64,000 nucleotides of DNA from Picrophilus oshimae DSM 9789 (GCF_900176435.1 NZ_FWYE01000001.1:434001-498000), one strand, 5' to 3'. Positions 27,094 through 41,117 are shown, numbered from the stretch's first letter. Numbers and translations are program-made. The notes: generated by a model not told the origin, from the sequence alone.

Positions 27094-27733
27094 AGTGCCT
27101 TTTGAATATTGCATCCTTATAATCTATGTCCCTGCCGTTTTCCATGGCGTAATTATACAAAGATCTTAAAAGGCTCTTTTTTGTTCTTTCTGAGGATTCA
27201 TTTACCCTTACCCTTTGTATTCTTATATATTTTTTATCCCTTGGTATTCCTATAATATAGGATTTAAAATCAGGATAGGCAAGCTGGAAAATCCTTACCT
27301 GTTTTATTACATATAAAGGCGCGGGCCTGACTGAAAAGCTCTTCATCTCATAGAATGTTTTGTTATTATAATCTATGAAATCAGGCTGTGCATAGACACC
27401 GGCATCGCCGTTTATAACTATAAGCCTGGTTTTTTCCTTCATGAACCTGTTTTTATATATCTCGCTGCCTTTGAATGCGTGTATGAACCTCCATGCAGTA
27501 TTTATGTAAAAATCCATGTTCTCTATTTTTAATTCGTTTGATTTTGCCTCACTTTTGAATTCAACTATGAACTTTTTGATTGCCTTTAATGATATATCTC
27601 TTTTAATATAACCGGAATAATAAACCATGCCTGAAACAACGTCATCAAGGCACTTGCCAAGTATCCTGTTTTCAAGAGAACCATCATGCTTTATAAACTG
27701 TTTTGTGTATTCATATGTTGCTATTACCCTCAT
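27074..27733 (-). CDS. putative RecB/Cas4-like PD-(D/E)XK nuclease
   Basis: A 219-residue protein with a plausible nuclease core. PDFID carries D118, FYEMKS carries E129 and K131 (the D...ExK set), and KQVRIFQ near residue 145 resembles the QxxxY/F motif of RecB and Cas4 nucleases. There is no cysteine cluster, so no Fe-S site of Cas4 type. The gene starts 4 bp after the Ogg2 glycosylase gene on the same strand, so they are likely co-transcribed; a role in DNA repair is inferred from that. No assigned family name is recognised. Confidence 0.5.
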   Translation of the reverse strand: MRVIATYEYTKQFIKHDGSLENRILGKCLDDVVSGMVYYSGYIKRDISLKAIKKFIVEFKSEAKSNELKIENMDFYINTAWRFIHAFKGSEIYKNRFMKEKTRLIVINGDAGVYAQPDFIDYNNKTFYEMKSFSVRPAPLYVIKQVRIFQLAYPDFKSYIIGIPRDKKYIRIQRVRVNESSERTKKSLLRSLYNYAMENGRDIDYKDAIFKRHFTSYSV

Positions 27734-27737
27734 TAAA

Positions 27738-28367
27738 TCACTTTAATATCTTTCCGGTTTCAATGTACCATATGTAAAGATCAAAAACCCCGGGCTCCAT
27801 ATTAAATTTTTTTGCAAGCTCATTAAATACAATCTCATTTTCCAGGTATCTCCTTCTGCTGCTGTTATTCTCATATTTTATATAATAATTGTTCTTCATG
27901 AATTTAATTATATGCTTATCGAGTATTGCAAAATCAAAGATGCCAACATTTCTCAGGAAGTGTGACGCCTCCTTGTAGCCTATGCCCTTGACCCTTTCTA
28001 TTAATATCTCCCGGGCCCTAAAATGATCGTCCATGTTAACTATATATTCAAGATCGTCTATAATATCCCTTGCACCGATAATATAGGATGCCCTTTTATT
28101 GTAAAACCGGTAATGAACTTTTATTAATTCTTCCCTTAAATCGTTGTAATCAAGCCTGTAAAATCCATCATTAATGTATGCCTGGCATTTTAATCCAAGC
28201 TCGGCAGATGTATTTGCGGTAAGTATGCAGAATGACAGCTCCTTAAACAGTGTGTACTTATCGCTCTTTTTAAGCCTTTTAAACTCTGAGATCCTTGATC
28301 TTATGAGATTTCCTTGAATGTTTTCTATCTCAAGTATTTTATCTTTAATGTAATCGCTGGATATCAT
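27738..28367 (-). CDS. 8-oxoguanine DNA glycosylase/AP lyase, Ogg2 type
   Basis: A 209-residue HhH-GPD glycosylase. The helix-hairpin-helix and catalytic region VKGIGYKEASHFLRNVG carries the Schiff-base lysine, and the conserved aspartate follows in FAILDKHI. This is the compact archaeal/bacterial Ogg2 architecture. It excises 8-oxoguanine and nicks the abasic site. The next gene downstream, 4 bp away, is the RecB-like nuclease candidate, and superoxide dismutase lies just upstream on the same strand, together suggesting oxidative-damage defence. Confidence 0.88.
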   Translation of the reverse strand: MISSDYIKDKILEIENIQGNLIRSRISEFKRLKKSDKYTLFKELSFCILTANTSAELGLKCQAYINDGFYRLDYNDLREELIKVHYRFYNKRASYIIGARDIIDDLEYIVNMDDHFRAREILIERVKGIGYKEASHFLRNVGIFDFAILDKHIIKFMKNNYYIKYENNSSRRRYLENEIVFNELAKKFNMEPGVFDLYIWYIETGKILK

Positions 28368-28396
28368 TTACATGAATAAAATAAATATAAAAAAAC

Positions 28397-29014
28397 TTAT
28401 TCCTTGAAAACCTCGTATAATTTCTTTGCCTTCTCAAGCCTCTTCTCAACAACCTTCCAGTTTACGTTCTTCATGAAGGCGTCAAGGTATGGTGCCCTCT
28501 TTGCACCGTAATCTGTGTAATATGCATGCTCATAGACGTCCAGTGGCAATATCATTATTGCATTCCATATTGCACCTGCACTGTGTATGTCTGCACCCAC
28601 TATTCTCAGCTTTCCATAGTTTAAATCGAATATCAGGTGTGCCCAGCCCCTGAAGGCCGTACCTGTTGCCTTGAAAAGTGCAACGAACTTTTCATAGCTG
28701 CCAAAGTCCTTCTCTATCTGCTCCTTTACACTTGCCGGTATCTCTGTATGATCCTTTGTTAGCGACTCAAAGTAATACTCATGAAGCATTGAGCCATCAT
28801 AGTTGAATGTTTCCTCAAGCTTCATCTCCCTTAGATCGCTGTAGTTCTGGTTTGCCTTGCTTAAATCAACATCCGGCAGCTTTGACCAGATCTCGTTGAG
28901 CTTTGTCACATAGCCCTTATAATGGAAATCAAAATGGTAGTCTATTTGCTGGTCGGATATGCCGTCAAGTCCCCTCGGTTTTAGTTTTTCCTTTACTTCC
29001 CATGTCTCTGCCAT
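28397..29014 (-). CDS. sod: superoxide dismutase, Fe/Mn family
   Basis: A 205-residue SOD. The four metal ligands are H31 (DFHYKGYV), H78 (SMLHEYYF), D159 and H163 (LDVYEHAYYTDYG). It converts superoxide to peroxide and oxygen in the cytoplasm; there is no signal peptide. Metal choice (Fe, Mn or cambialistic) cannot be read here. It lies 29 bp upstream of the ogg2 gene and may be transcribed separately. Confidence 0.95.
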   Translation of the reverse strand: MAETWEVKEKLKPRGLDGISDQQIDYHFDFHYKGYVTKLNEIWSKLPDVDLSKANQNYSDLREMKLEETFNYDGSMLHEYYFESLTKDHTEIPASVKEQIEKDFGSYEKFVALFKATGTAFRGWAHLIFDLNYGKLRIVGADIHSAGAIWNAIMILPLDVYEHAYYTDYGAKRAPYLDAFMKNVNWKVVEKRLEKAKKLYEVFKE

Positions 29015-29112
29015 GCTTATAATATGTTAAAATGATATTTAAAAATTTAGTGAAATATTAAATAAAAAAGAATTAATGAAAAAATAATTAAATTTAAAAC
29101 GATACGCAATCA

Positions 29113-31814
<2,702 letters not shown>

Positions 31815-31822
<8 letters not shown>

Positions 31823-32717
31823 TGTATGCCTCCATAATCCTTGATTTTTTTAAAATATATTTTATATTATATGATCTCATAACATCATCCACCGATCTTA
31901 AAATGCCATTGTAATCTGATTTGTCATCATAAAGTATAAGCACGGTTGGTCCAGCACCGCTGATGCATGCCGATATTGCATTGTTTTCAATTACCCTTCT
32001 TTTTAGATCATAATAGTAGGGAAACATTCTTATTCTTGCCCTTTCAACGATGTTATCATTCATTCCATATGATACAAGATCCCTGTCCCCGGTGATCAAT
32101 CCTGAGATCAATGATGATAGCCTCTGTGTTGATTCTATATGCTCATCCATCGTTATTTTTGATGGAACAAGGGATCTTGCATACATTGTTTTGTTTTCCA
32201 TGAAGAACTCCGGTATGACCAAAAGTATTGAAAAATTCAAATTTATCTTTAATTTTTTTATTTTTACAGGGTTCTTTGACTGCACAAGTGTGATCCCGCC
32301 GTATATTCCAGAGGAAACATTGTCAGGGTGTGCCGACCCGCATGCGGCTATTTCACCGTGCATTGAATAGTGAACCATCTCATCATGGCTCATGCCAAGG
32401 TTAAAAAGTTTGTTTATTGCCCTTACAGCGGCAGCTGCAGACGCACCACTGCTGCCAAGGCCTAAACCTGCAGGTATGCCCTTTTTTATGTTTATTTTAA
32501 TACCGGTTTTTATTCCATAATCATTTAATATCATTGAGGCGCTTAGCCCGGCCGTATTCTTTTTGTAATCAAGCGGTATTCCATCACCGGAAATCTTTAT
32601 CTCATTTGAATGATCCTCAAGAACCTCAACCTCATCGTAAAAGGCGTCATGCCCCATGGATAGTATATCATATCCCGGCCCGAGATTCGCCGATGATGAG
32701 TAGCTAATTGCAATCAT
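31815..32717 (-). CDS. thrB: homoserine kinase
   Basis: A 300-residue GHMP kinase. The ATP-binding motif is [17 protein letters not shown], the N terminus [16 protein letters not shown] is diagnostic for ThrB, and [11 protein letters not shown] is the third GHMP motif. It phosphorylates homoserine for threonine synthesis. Overlap with the downstream cystathionine gamma-synthase-like gene suggests that the same phosphoester also feeds methionine or cysteine synthesis. Confidence 0.93.
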
Positions 32718-32776
32718 TAAATTAGAATGATCTTATCTAATAAATTTATTATTTAATGATATATTACTCATGGTAA

Positions 32777-34000
32777 TTAAAGCACAATTTCCTCCCTCTG
32801 TGGCGTTCTCAATGGCGATAAATCATTTATATCGATTCTGCCCTCGGAGAGGTCAACGTATTTATCATGCATGTAAATTGCCGCAACAGACCTTCCTATT
32901 GAATCACCCTTCATTATGCCACTGCCGGAGGTTCCAGAAACAATAATTAAATTCATGTTCCTAAAAACGTAAGGTGTGTAATCTATTGTATTGTATGCAT
33001 AGTGGCCTGCCCACATGGTTGTAACCTTTGAGCTTCTTGTAGCCGGGAAGTATAGATCGAATATTGGCTTTATATTATAATTATAAAAGTCTATCTCGGC
33101 CCTTGGATCATCATCAAGCTTGAACGGTCTTCCGGTATTATCTGCAACACCGGCCCAGAAGGATGAATTGTCCGGTACCGGCCTTATGTAAGAACCTGAC
33201 GGAAAGACTGTGAACGGGAAAACGTTTGTATCCGTGAACCTGTCCATTCTTATGATCTTTTCTATTTCAGGGCCTGAAATCTGAAATACCTGCCTCTTCT
33301 TAGGTTTAATGTATGAATCTATGCCAAGCGGGTCCGTTATTAAAGGCGTCCAGACATCAGAGCATAATATTATGGTATCTCCGTTTATTATTCCATGGTC
33401 TGTTTCGATACCTGATATGTATTTATCCTGCCATATAAACGGTTCTCCTGCATAATCTAGAGGCCTTCTTGGTGATAATATTAACCTTTTTACCTCGGTC
33501 CTGAACATAAAGTCAACGTTCATTTCAAGGAGTTTTTTATAATAAAACGATGATAATTTATCAGGCTCTATTATACCTGCATTTTCAGACAATATTGCCG
33601 TCTTTATGCTTGCAACATTCATTAGATCGTTATCGTTCTTCATGTTAAAGATATCGCTTATATCATCTTCTATGATCCTTGCATGTTTATATTTTAAAAG
33701 ATCATTCTTATCATATTCCTTATCGAGTAAAAACAGATATCCATTAAATATCATGCCAAGATCGTATTTAAGATCCTCCTGTACATGTTTATAAAAGGAA
33801 ATCGATGAGGCTGATAAAATGTAATTCAATCTTGATGAAAAGAAATCCCTAAAGCCAGCAGCACTTCTACCCGTGTTTCCCTGGGAAAAGGTTCCGTATC
33901 TGTCGATAACAAGGATCCTTGCATCCGGATTGCGCATTTTTATATGGTATGCAGAACTTAAACCTGTTATGCCAGCACCAACAATAATGGCATCATACAT
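32777..34000 (-). CDS. FAD-dependent oxidoreductase, DAO family
   Basis: A 407-residue D-amino-acid-oxidase/sarcosine-oxidase-like flavoprotein. The dinucleotide motif is IVGAGITGLSSAYH (residues 6-19), the next segment GNTGRSAAGFRD contacts FAD, and the C terminus has VSGTSGSGIMKGDSIG. Relatives oxidise glycine, sarcosine, proline, 2-hydroxy acids or glycerol phosphate. Nothing here fixes the substrate. It stands alone between thrB and the surface protein. Confidence 0.8.
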   Translation of the reverse strand: MYDAIIVGAGITGLSSAYHIKMRNPDARILVIDRYGTFSQGNTGRSAAGFRDFFSSRLNYILSASSISFYKHVQEDLKYDLGMIFNGYLFLLDKEYDKNDLLKYKHARIIEDDISDIFNMKNDNDLMNVASIKTAILSENAGIIEPDKLSSFYYKKLLEMNVDFMFRTEVKRLILSPRRPLDYAGEPFIWQDKYISGIETDHGIINGDTIILCSDVWTPLITDPLGIDSYIKPKKRQVFQISGPEIEKIIRMDRFTDTNVFPFTVFPSGSYIRPVPDNSSFWAGVADNTGRPFKLDDDPRAEIDFYNYNIKPIFDLYFPATRSSKVTTMWAGHYAYNTIDYTPYVFRNMNLIIVSGTSGSGIMKGDSIGRSVAAIYMHDKYVDLSEGRIDINDLSPLRTPQREEIVL

Positions 34001-34054
34001 GAAAAGAAAATAATAATGTGTTAATAAACTATTTTTAAAAAGAAGAAAATGGAT

Positions 34055-34864
34055 TTATCTTCTCTTATAATAAACAAGACCTGCTATTGCAGCTATTACT
34101 GCGACTGCCGCTATTATATAGTACATTGTGTATGAAACTGTATGATTGTTTATTATCTCTATTGAATTTGCATTTACCGCCTTTGCATCTCCAGGCACTA
34201 TTAATTTATATGATGGGTCTGATACTATGTGTATATTTACAAACGTTGTGTTTATATATGTATTCACGGTCTTACCTGCATTGTATGTAAAAACCGTGTA
34301 ATTGTTTGCTGCATTAAAGTATCTGTGCCATTTAACCAGTGATTGATCAAATACACTGTAGTTTGCCGTGTTGTAATGGAATCCAAATGTTTTTGAGCCC
34401 ATGATTGTGTGTGGCAGCTTCATGCCATTTAGGCCCCTCCATGACATATTTATTGTATTATTTTTTATTATGCCTGTAACATTGAATGCTATGCTGTTGT
34501 TGTAATATTTTATAAATGATTTGTCTGTAAGCATTTTGAACTGCTGCATTATTGTTACATTTGAATACTTTATCGTGACGTTATGCATGTTTAAATGCAT
34601 TAACATCCTGTTGAACTGCGTTGTGTTCATGTAATACGTCATGTTATAATCGAAATATCTTGCAAGGAAATTAAATGTTAAATTTGCCATGTTTGATGTA
34701 CCATTCTTTGTTACCTTTATATATGTATAGGAAGAATATGTAACGTTTGCATCGTTTGTGTTCTTGTTAACATAGACAGTTACAGTTGATGCGTGGGAAA
34801 CAGGTACAAAAACGAGTCCAATCATAAAGAGCAGCACAACCGCAACTGCAATTTTTTTGTACAT
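34055..34864 (-). CDS. secreted, membrane-anchored glycoprotein, hypothetical
   Basis: A 269-residue surface protein. A signal peptide (KKIAVAVVLLFMIGLVFVPVSHAS) occupies the N terminus, a single membrane helix (about residues 244-265) ends in YYKRR, and the ectodomain between is rich in Asn, Thr and Tyr with about fifteen N-x-S/T sequons. That density suggests heavy N-glycosylation, as expected for a cell living in strong acid without a cell wall. No family is recognised. A ctttaaata box (minus strand, 34886-34894) lies about 26 nt upstream. It is divergent from the ABC-2 exporter operon. Confidence 0.7.
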   Translation of the reverse strand: MYKKIAVAVVLLFMIGLVFVPVSHASTVTVYVNKNTNDANVTYSSYTYIKVTKNGTSNMANLTFNFLARYFDYNMTYYMNTTQFNRMLMHLNMHNVTIKYSNVTIMQQFKMLTDKSFIKYYNNSIAFNVTGIIKNNTINMSWRGLNGMKLPHTIMGSKTFGFHYNTANYSVFDQSLVKWHRYFNAANNYTVFTYNAGKTVNTYINTTFVNIHIVSDPSYKLIVPGDAKAVNANSIEIINNHTVSYTMYYIIAAVAVIAAIAGLVYYKRR

Positions 34865-34977
34865 AATATAAAGATTAAAATCACATATTTAAAGTATACA
34901 CAAAATTCTTTTTTTATATTGTCTATGATATTATTTTAATACATAATATTTAAATACTTCAATTTTATCTTATTTCC

Positions 34978-35784
34978 ATGTCATTTTCACAGTATTTAAC
35001 ATCACTTAAATATCAGCTTCTCTTTTACATAAGATCCAGAAGATTTATTGGACTGCTTGGCATTGCAATAGCCATATCATTAATATTTACAGTACTTGAT
35101 ATACACTTTGATTATTCACTGTTAAAGTCAGGGACTGATTCATCATTTTTATATGGATACCTATCTTCTTTTATTATATTTTTAACATCAATAGTCGCCG
35201 CATTCTTTGGTGGTGATCTAATATCCATTGATACGGGAACGCAGTCAGCATACTATTCAATGGTTCAGCCCGTTCCAAGATCAATAATCGTTCTTGGCAG
35301 GTACACTGCAGCAGTTATATCAACTTTTATTATATTATTATCGTATGTTTTAATAGGTCTCGGCGGCTCATATTATTTATACGGATCAATTCCATCAAAA
35401 TCATACCTTGTTATACTTATTCTTTTACTGTTTTCGGCAGCCTTTGTTGCCTTTGCAACCTTCTTCTCGGCCCTCTTTAAAACGCCGCTTACCGGAATGA
35501 TAATAACGATACTCCTGGTAATCATAGTCTTCCCGATAATACAGGACGTTGTATCAGACTTTGTTGGCTATGCACCATACATGTTCATAACCTTTGGTGG
35601 CGAGATCGTTTACCTTGTCCTTTTATCAAAATATTCGACAAAGAGTGTTTCAACAATACATGGAATAAAAATGTACTCATTTTTACCATCATTTTATGAG
35701 GGGATAATTATACTTGCACTGTATCTGGTAATTTTTACAGCTCTTGCAATAATACTATATAAATATAAAGAGGTAAAGGGATGA
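34978..35784 (+). CDS. ABC-2 type transporter permease
   Basis: A 268-residue integral membrane protein with about six helices in the ABC-2 exporter pattern: a first helix at about residues 22-40, and a FFGGDLISIDTGTQSAYYSMVQPVPRS cytoplasmic segment followed by paired helices. It forms the membrane part of an exporter with the ATPase encoded next, whose start overlaps this stop by 4 bp. The substrate is unknown. A surface glycoprotein is encoded divergently just upstream. Confidence 0.85.
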   Translation: MSFSQYLTSLKYQLLFYIRSRRFIGLLGIAIAISLIFTVLDIHFDYSLLKSGTDSSFLYGYLSSFIIFLTSIVAAFFGGDLISIDTGTQSAYYSMVQPVPRSIIVLGRYTAAVISTFIILLSYVLIGLGGSYYLYGSIPSKSYLVILILLLFSAAFVAFATFFSALFKTPLTGMIITILLVIIVFPIIQDVVSDFVGYAPYMFITFGGEIVYLVLLSKYSTKSVSTIHGIKMYSFLPSFYEGIIILALYLVIFTALAIILYKYKEVKG

Positions 35785-36707
35785 ACATGAATAATATATC
35801 ATTTAACAGCGTTTCAAAACGTTTTGGCAATTTCCAGGCATTAAAAAACATCTCATTTAGTTATGATGGCAATGGTGCAATAGGCTATCTTGGTCCAAAC
35901 GGTGCCGGCAAAACGACAAGCCTTAAGATACTTGTAAATTTAATAAGGCCTGATAGCGGAACAGTAATGATAAATAATATAAATGTTACAAAGGAACCTG
36001 TGATGGCACTTAAAAAAATAGGTGCATTAATAGAAACGCCATTGCCATATCCGTATCTAAGGGTCAGTGAGTCTCTTAGCTATGTTGCCGAGCTACGCGG
36101 CATAAACAAAAAGGATATAGAAAACAGGATAGAATATTACTCAAAAAAACTTGCACTTCCTGATTTGAATGCAAAGATATCCGGTTTATCAAAGGGTCAG
36201 AGGCAGAGGGTTGTCTTTGCATCCACGCTGATAGTTGATCCTGAGATTTTGATCCTCGATGAACCAACCAGCGGTCTGGATCCATTCGAAAGGAAGCTAT
36301 TCCGTGATGTTATTCTAGAATTAAAGAAGGAAAAGCTCGTGTTTATGAGCTCACATTTATTATCCGAGGTTTCAGAAACCTGCGATTATGTTGTTTTTAT
36401 AAACAACGGTTCAATAAAAGCCTCAGGAAACATAGATGAAATATCATCGTCATTTAATATAAAGAAGGTCATTGCAAGATTTATTGAAAATGTTGATGAT
36501 ATGATGATTGATAAGATAAAAAACGCAGGTTACAATGTATCATCGTATGATAAAAACTCTGTTATAATAGATTTTGACGGCTCTGATGCATCCAGGGCAA
36601 GAATACTATCAGATCTTGTAAAAATAGGAAATGTAATATACTACGATGTTGTAGGATCGCAGCTTGAGGAGGCATACATCTCGATACTTCAGGGCAATAA
36701 TAAATAG
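35781..36707 (+). CDS. ABC transporter ATP-binding protein
   Basis: A 308-residue ABC-2 exporter ATPase. Walker A is GPNGAGKTT, the signature LSKGQRQR, Walker B ILILDEPTSGLDP and the switch histidine in SSHLL. The last ~90 residues form the small C-terminal domain common to drug- or antibiotic-type exporters. It is coupled to the permease gene. Its 3' end overlaps the convergent 84-residue ORF by 19 bp. Confidence 0.92.
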   Translation: MNMNNISFNSVSKRFGNFQALKNISFSYDGNGAIGYLGPNGAGKTTSLKILVNLIRPDSGTVMINNINVTKEPVMALKKIGALIETPLPYPYLRVSESLSYVAELRGINKKDIENRIEYYSKKLALPDLNAKISGLSKGQRQRVVFASTLIVDPEILILDEPTSGLDPFERKLFRDVILELKKEKLVFMSSHLLSEVSETCDYVVFINNGSIKASGNIDEISSSFNIKKVIARFIENVDDMMIDKIKNAGYNVSSYDKNSVIIDFDGSDASRARILSDLVKIGNVIYYDVVGSQLEEAYISILQGNNK

Positions 36708-36943
36708 AGATCCTCAATTCCATCAATATTCAATTTTTTCCTTTTTATCCTCCCGGTTTTTACAAGATTATCTATGGCAAAGATTATCTTATTCTCCAGT
36801 ATGATCTCGGCACCTATTTTTATGTAATCAGATCTTTTTAAATTATTGTAATTGTAATTTTTATCTATTAATTTTGATATTAAATACTCTTCCTTTACCG
36901 GGCCGTTTTCGAGCTCCTTTAATATCATTTCATTTAAATCCAT
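36689..36943 (-). CDS. hypothetical protein, 84 residues
   Basis: A small soluble, charged protein starting MDLNEMILKELENGPVKEEYLISKLIDKN. The pattern of short helices followed by a basic strand-like KTGRIKRKKL could be a winged-helix fold, but no signature is convincing. It follows guaB on the same strand by 34 bp and has an AT-rich box in that gap, so it may have its own promoter. The function is unknown. Confidence 0.5.
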   Translation of the reverse strand: MDLNEMILKELENGPVKEEYLISKLIDKNYNYNNLKRSDYIKIGAEIILENKIIFAIDNLVKTGRIKRKKLNIDGIEDLYLLLP

Positions 36944-36977
36944 AAATTAAAAATTACAACAAAAAATTTATTCTTTA

Positions 36978-38444
36978 TTACTGGTAATTCTGATAATTTG
37001 GCGGTTCAGATATAATTCTTATATCGTGCGGGTGGCTCTCCCTAAGGCCGTTCTCGCTGATCCTTATGAATATCGATTTTTCATGAAGTTCCCTTATATT
37101 GGCCGCACCAACGTAGCCCATGCCTGTTTTTATCCCACCGACAAGCTGAAACAGTATCTCTGAAACCCTGCCGCGGTATGGGACGGCTCCCTCAACACCC
37201 TCGGCTATGAAGCTATTGTTTTCAAGTTTTCCGTACCTGTCAGATTTTCCCGCCTTTATGGCGCCTATTGACCCCATGCCCCTGTATGATTTATACTTCC
37301 TTCCATTTATTATCATTTCCATGCCCGGGCTCTCGTCGGTTCCGGCAAGCAGGGAACCAAGCATTACGGTTGACGCGCCTGCAGCAAGTGCCTTAACAAT
37401 ATCACCGGAGTATCTTATTCCACCGTCGGCTATTACAGGTATATCGTTTTTCTCAGCAACATCGGCCACATTTGATATTGCAGTTAACTGTGGTACACCG
37501 ATGCCTGCAACTATCCTTGTTGTGCATATTGATCCGGGGCCAATGCCAACCCTAAGGCCATCAACACCGGCATCAATCAAATCATTTGCTGCATCTCCCG
37601 TTGCTATGTTTCCTGCTATTATATCTATATTTATTTTTTTCCTCATCTCCCTAATTGAGTTAACAACGTTCATGTTATGGGCATGAGCCGTATCAATAAC
37701 AATAAAATCAACACCGGCATCCTGAAGTGCAAGGACCCTGTTTATATCAAATGGACCAACTGCCGCGCCAACCATTAATTTTCCATCATTATCCCTGGAG
37801 GCATCCGGGAATCTCTCCCTTGTTTTTATGTCCTTGGCAGTTATTAAACCTGTTAATCTTCCCTTTTTATCAACAAGGGGCAGCTTTTCTATTCTGTTTT
37901 TGTATAATATATATTTTGCCTCATCTATTGAGATATCCTCATCGGCATAGATAACGTCCTTTGTCATTATGTCCTTTACAAGGCCCTTGTTGTCAGAGAA
38001 CTCAAGATCGCGTTTTGTAAGAATTCCTGACAATTTTCCGGCTGTTACAACTGGAAGTCCGGCTATATTCCTTGTCATCATTATGGTTCTTGCAACATTT
38101 ACCGGTGTATTCTCATCAACTGTTATAACATCTCTTATTATTATTGTCTCCTCCTTTTTGACCCGCTTTACCATTTCAAGCTGCTCGTTTATTGATATAT
38201 TTCTGTGAAGAACACCAAGTGCACCGTATCTTGCCATGGCTATTGCCATCTCGCTTTCTGTAACCGTATCCATTGGTGAGCTTACTATTGGAACCTTGAT
38301 TTTTATATGCCTTGAGAACATGCTTGATACATCTGCATCCCTTGGCTCAACACCTGACTTTAATGGTAAAAGCAGCACATCATCAAATGTATATCCTTCA
38401 ATTATCTTTTCAAACTTTTCCTTAAACATTGTAACTAAAGACAA
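36978..38444 (-). CDS. guaB: inosine-5'-monophosphate dehydrogenase
   Basis: A 488-residue IMPDH, catalysing the NAD-dependent oxidation of IMP to XMP for GMP synthesis. The TIM-barrel starts with TFDDVLLLP; two CBS domains interrupt it (about residues 100-215), and the catalytic cysteine is C307 in GPGSICTTRIV. The YRGMGSIGA flap and the C-terminal ANIRELHEK segment are present. It is divergent from the PolD small subunit gene. purM, in the same pathway, lies 1.5 kb away. Confidence 0.95.
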   Translation of the reverse strand: MSLVTMFKEKFEKIIEGYTFDDVLLLPLKSGVEPRDADVSSMFSRHIKIKVPIVSSPMDTVTESEMAIAMARYGALGVLHRNISINEQLEMVKRVKKEETIIIRDVITVDENTPVNVARTIMMTRNIAGLPVVTAGKLSGILTKRDLEFSDNKGLVKDIMTKDVIYADEDISIDEAKYILYKNRIEKLPLVDKKGRLTGLITAKDIKTRERFPDASRDNDGKLMVGAAVGPFDINRVLALQDAGVDFIVIDTAHAHNMNVVNSIREMRKKINIDIIAGNIATGDAANDLIDAGVDGLRVGIGPGSICTTRIVAGIGVPQLTAISNVADVAEKNDIPVIADGGIRYSGDIVKALAAGASTVMLGSLLAGTDESPGMEMIINGRKYKSYRGMGSIGAIKAGKSDRYGKLENNSFIAEGVEGAVPYRGRVSEILFQLVGGIKTGMGYVGAANIRELHEKSIFIRISENGLRESHPHDIRIISEPPNYQNYQ

Positions 38445-38547
38445 TCATTATAAATAAAATTAATTATTATTTTTTTTTATATATAATCATAAAATGTTAC
38501 CAGGTTTTTTACCAATAAAACCTTATTTTATATCTCACTGGAAGTCC

Positions 38548-39944
38548 ATGGAACTTTTCCAGGACAGGGAATCAATACTAAAATACTTCCAGGATCATGG
38601 AATACTTGTATCGCCTGGTGCACTTAATATAATACTTGAAAGAAGCATGGGTGAATTAATACCAAAAATGCTCTCTGATGATGTTATAAGTTCTGGATAT
38701 CTAAGCGAATCCGAGGTTCTAAGGCTTATTAGATCACCAAAGGTTGAAAAAAACGATTTTGAAGTCTATGTACCGGATATAAGGGCTCACAGTTCCGTGG
38801 AAGACTTCAGGGAGATGTTCGTTGACAGATATGAAAAGATAAGAAAGATGATAATACAATCATCGGAGATGCGTGGTACATTAACAATAAAAAGTGCAAA
38901 GGTTTCACAGGGGAAGGTAAAGATCGTTGGTATCGTTTCAGATATAAGCACAACAAAGAACGGTCATAAAAAACTTCTTGTCGAGGATCTTGACGATCAT
39001 ATGGATGTCTTTTTATTAAAAAGCAAGGGCCTTTCAAATGAATTAATACTCGAGGATGAGGTGATAGGTATTATAGGATCCATCAGCAGAACCGGCGGGG
39101 ACACGGTAATGTTTGCTGATGAGATAATAAGGCCCGATATACCAAGAAAGATGATCTATGAGGATAAAAAAGAACCAGTATACATTGCATCCATATCTGA
39201 TATACACGTTGGCAGCAGGACATTCAGAAAAAATGATTTTCAAAAATTAATATCATGGATAAAATCATCAAGAAATGAAGCACAGTATCTAAAATATCTA
39301 ATACTAAGCGGCGATGTTGTCGATGGAATTGGTGTTTATCCAGGCCAGGAAAACGACATAGAGATATTAAATCCATTTGAACAGTACGAAAAACTGGCAG
39401 AGTATTTAAACGAACTGCCAGATGATATAGATATCTTCTTAACACCGGGAAACCATGACAATGTAAGACTTGCAGAGCCGCAGCCTGTTTTTTCAAAGAA
39501 GATCTCTGATTTTTTTAATAAAAATGTTCATCTGATACCAAATCCATTTAACATTGAAATAAATGGAAAGAATGTATTAATATATCATGGCATGTCATTA
39601 AATGATATGATCGAGCTCGTTCCAGGGGCAAATTATGCAAGTGTCGGCTCAGCAATAGAGGAATTACTTAAGAGGAGGCATCTTGCACCTGTTTACGGTG
39701 GAAAAACACCAATAATACCATCAAAGATTGATTACCATGTTATAGAAAAGATACCAGATATCTTTATAACAGGCCATATACATTCGCATTCGCTTGGCAA
39801 CTATCATGGAGTTAGATACGTTAATTCATCAACGTGGCAGTCACAGACAGAGTACCAGAAGATGATGAACTTTTCACCAAATCCCTCAATAGCAACATTG
39901 TTTGATTTGAATTCAAACAACGTTATTAAAATGGATTTCAAGGA

Positions 39945-39948
<4 letters not shown>
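38548..39948 (+). CDS. polB: DNA polymerase D small subunit (DP1), 3'-5' exonuclease
   Basis: The small subunit of euryarchaeal PolD: an N-terminal helical region, an OB fold (about residues 120-215) and a calcineurin-like phosphodiesterase domain. All metal-binding motifs are present: SDIHVGS, SGDVVDG, PGNHDN, YHGMS and GHIHSHS, so proofreading activity should be intact. The frame opens at ATG 38494, but I prefer ATG 38548 (MELFQDRESIL), which has a TATA-like ttttatat at 38526-38533 and begins where the family does. The 3' end overlaps purM by 4 bp. The large subunit DP2 is not here. Confidence 0.9.
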
Positions 39949-40952
<1,004 letters not shown>

Positions 40953-41117
40953 AATATGTAATTACATCATAAGATAAAATTTTATATATGCCTGTTAAAA
41001 ACATACAAAATTTATTGAAAATCTATGATATTACGGGTTTCATGTAAAAATATCAATATTAAAATAAATACAATGTATTTTTTTAATTTTTATAATAAAA
41101 TAGCTATTAACAAAACG

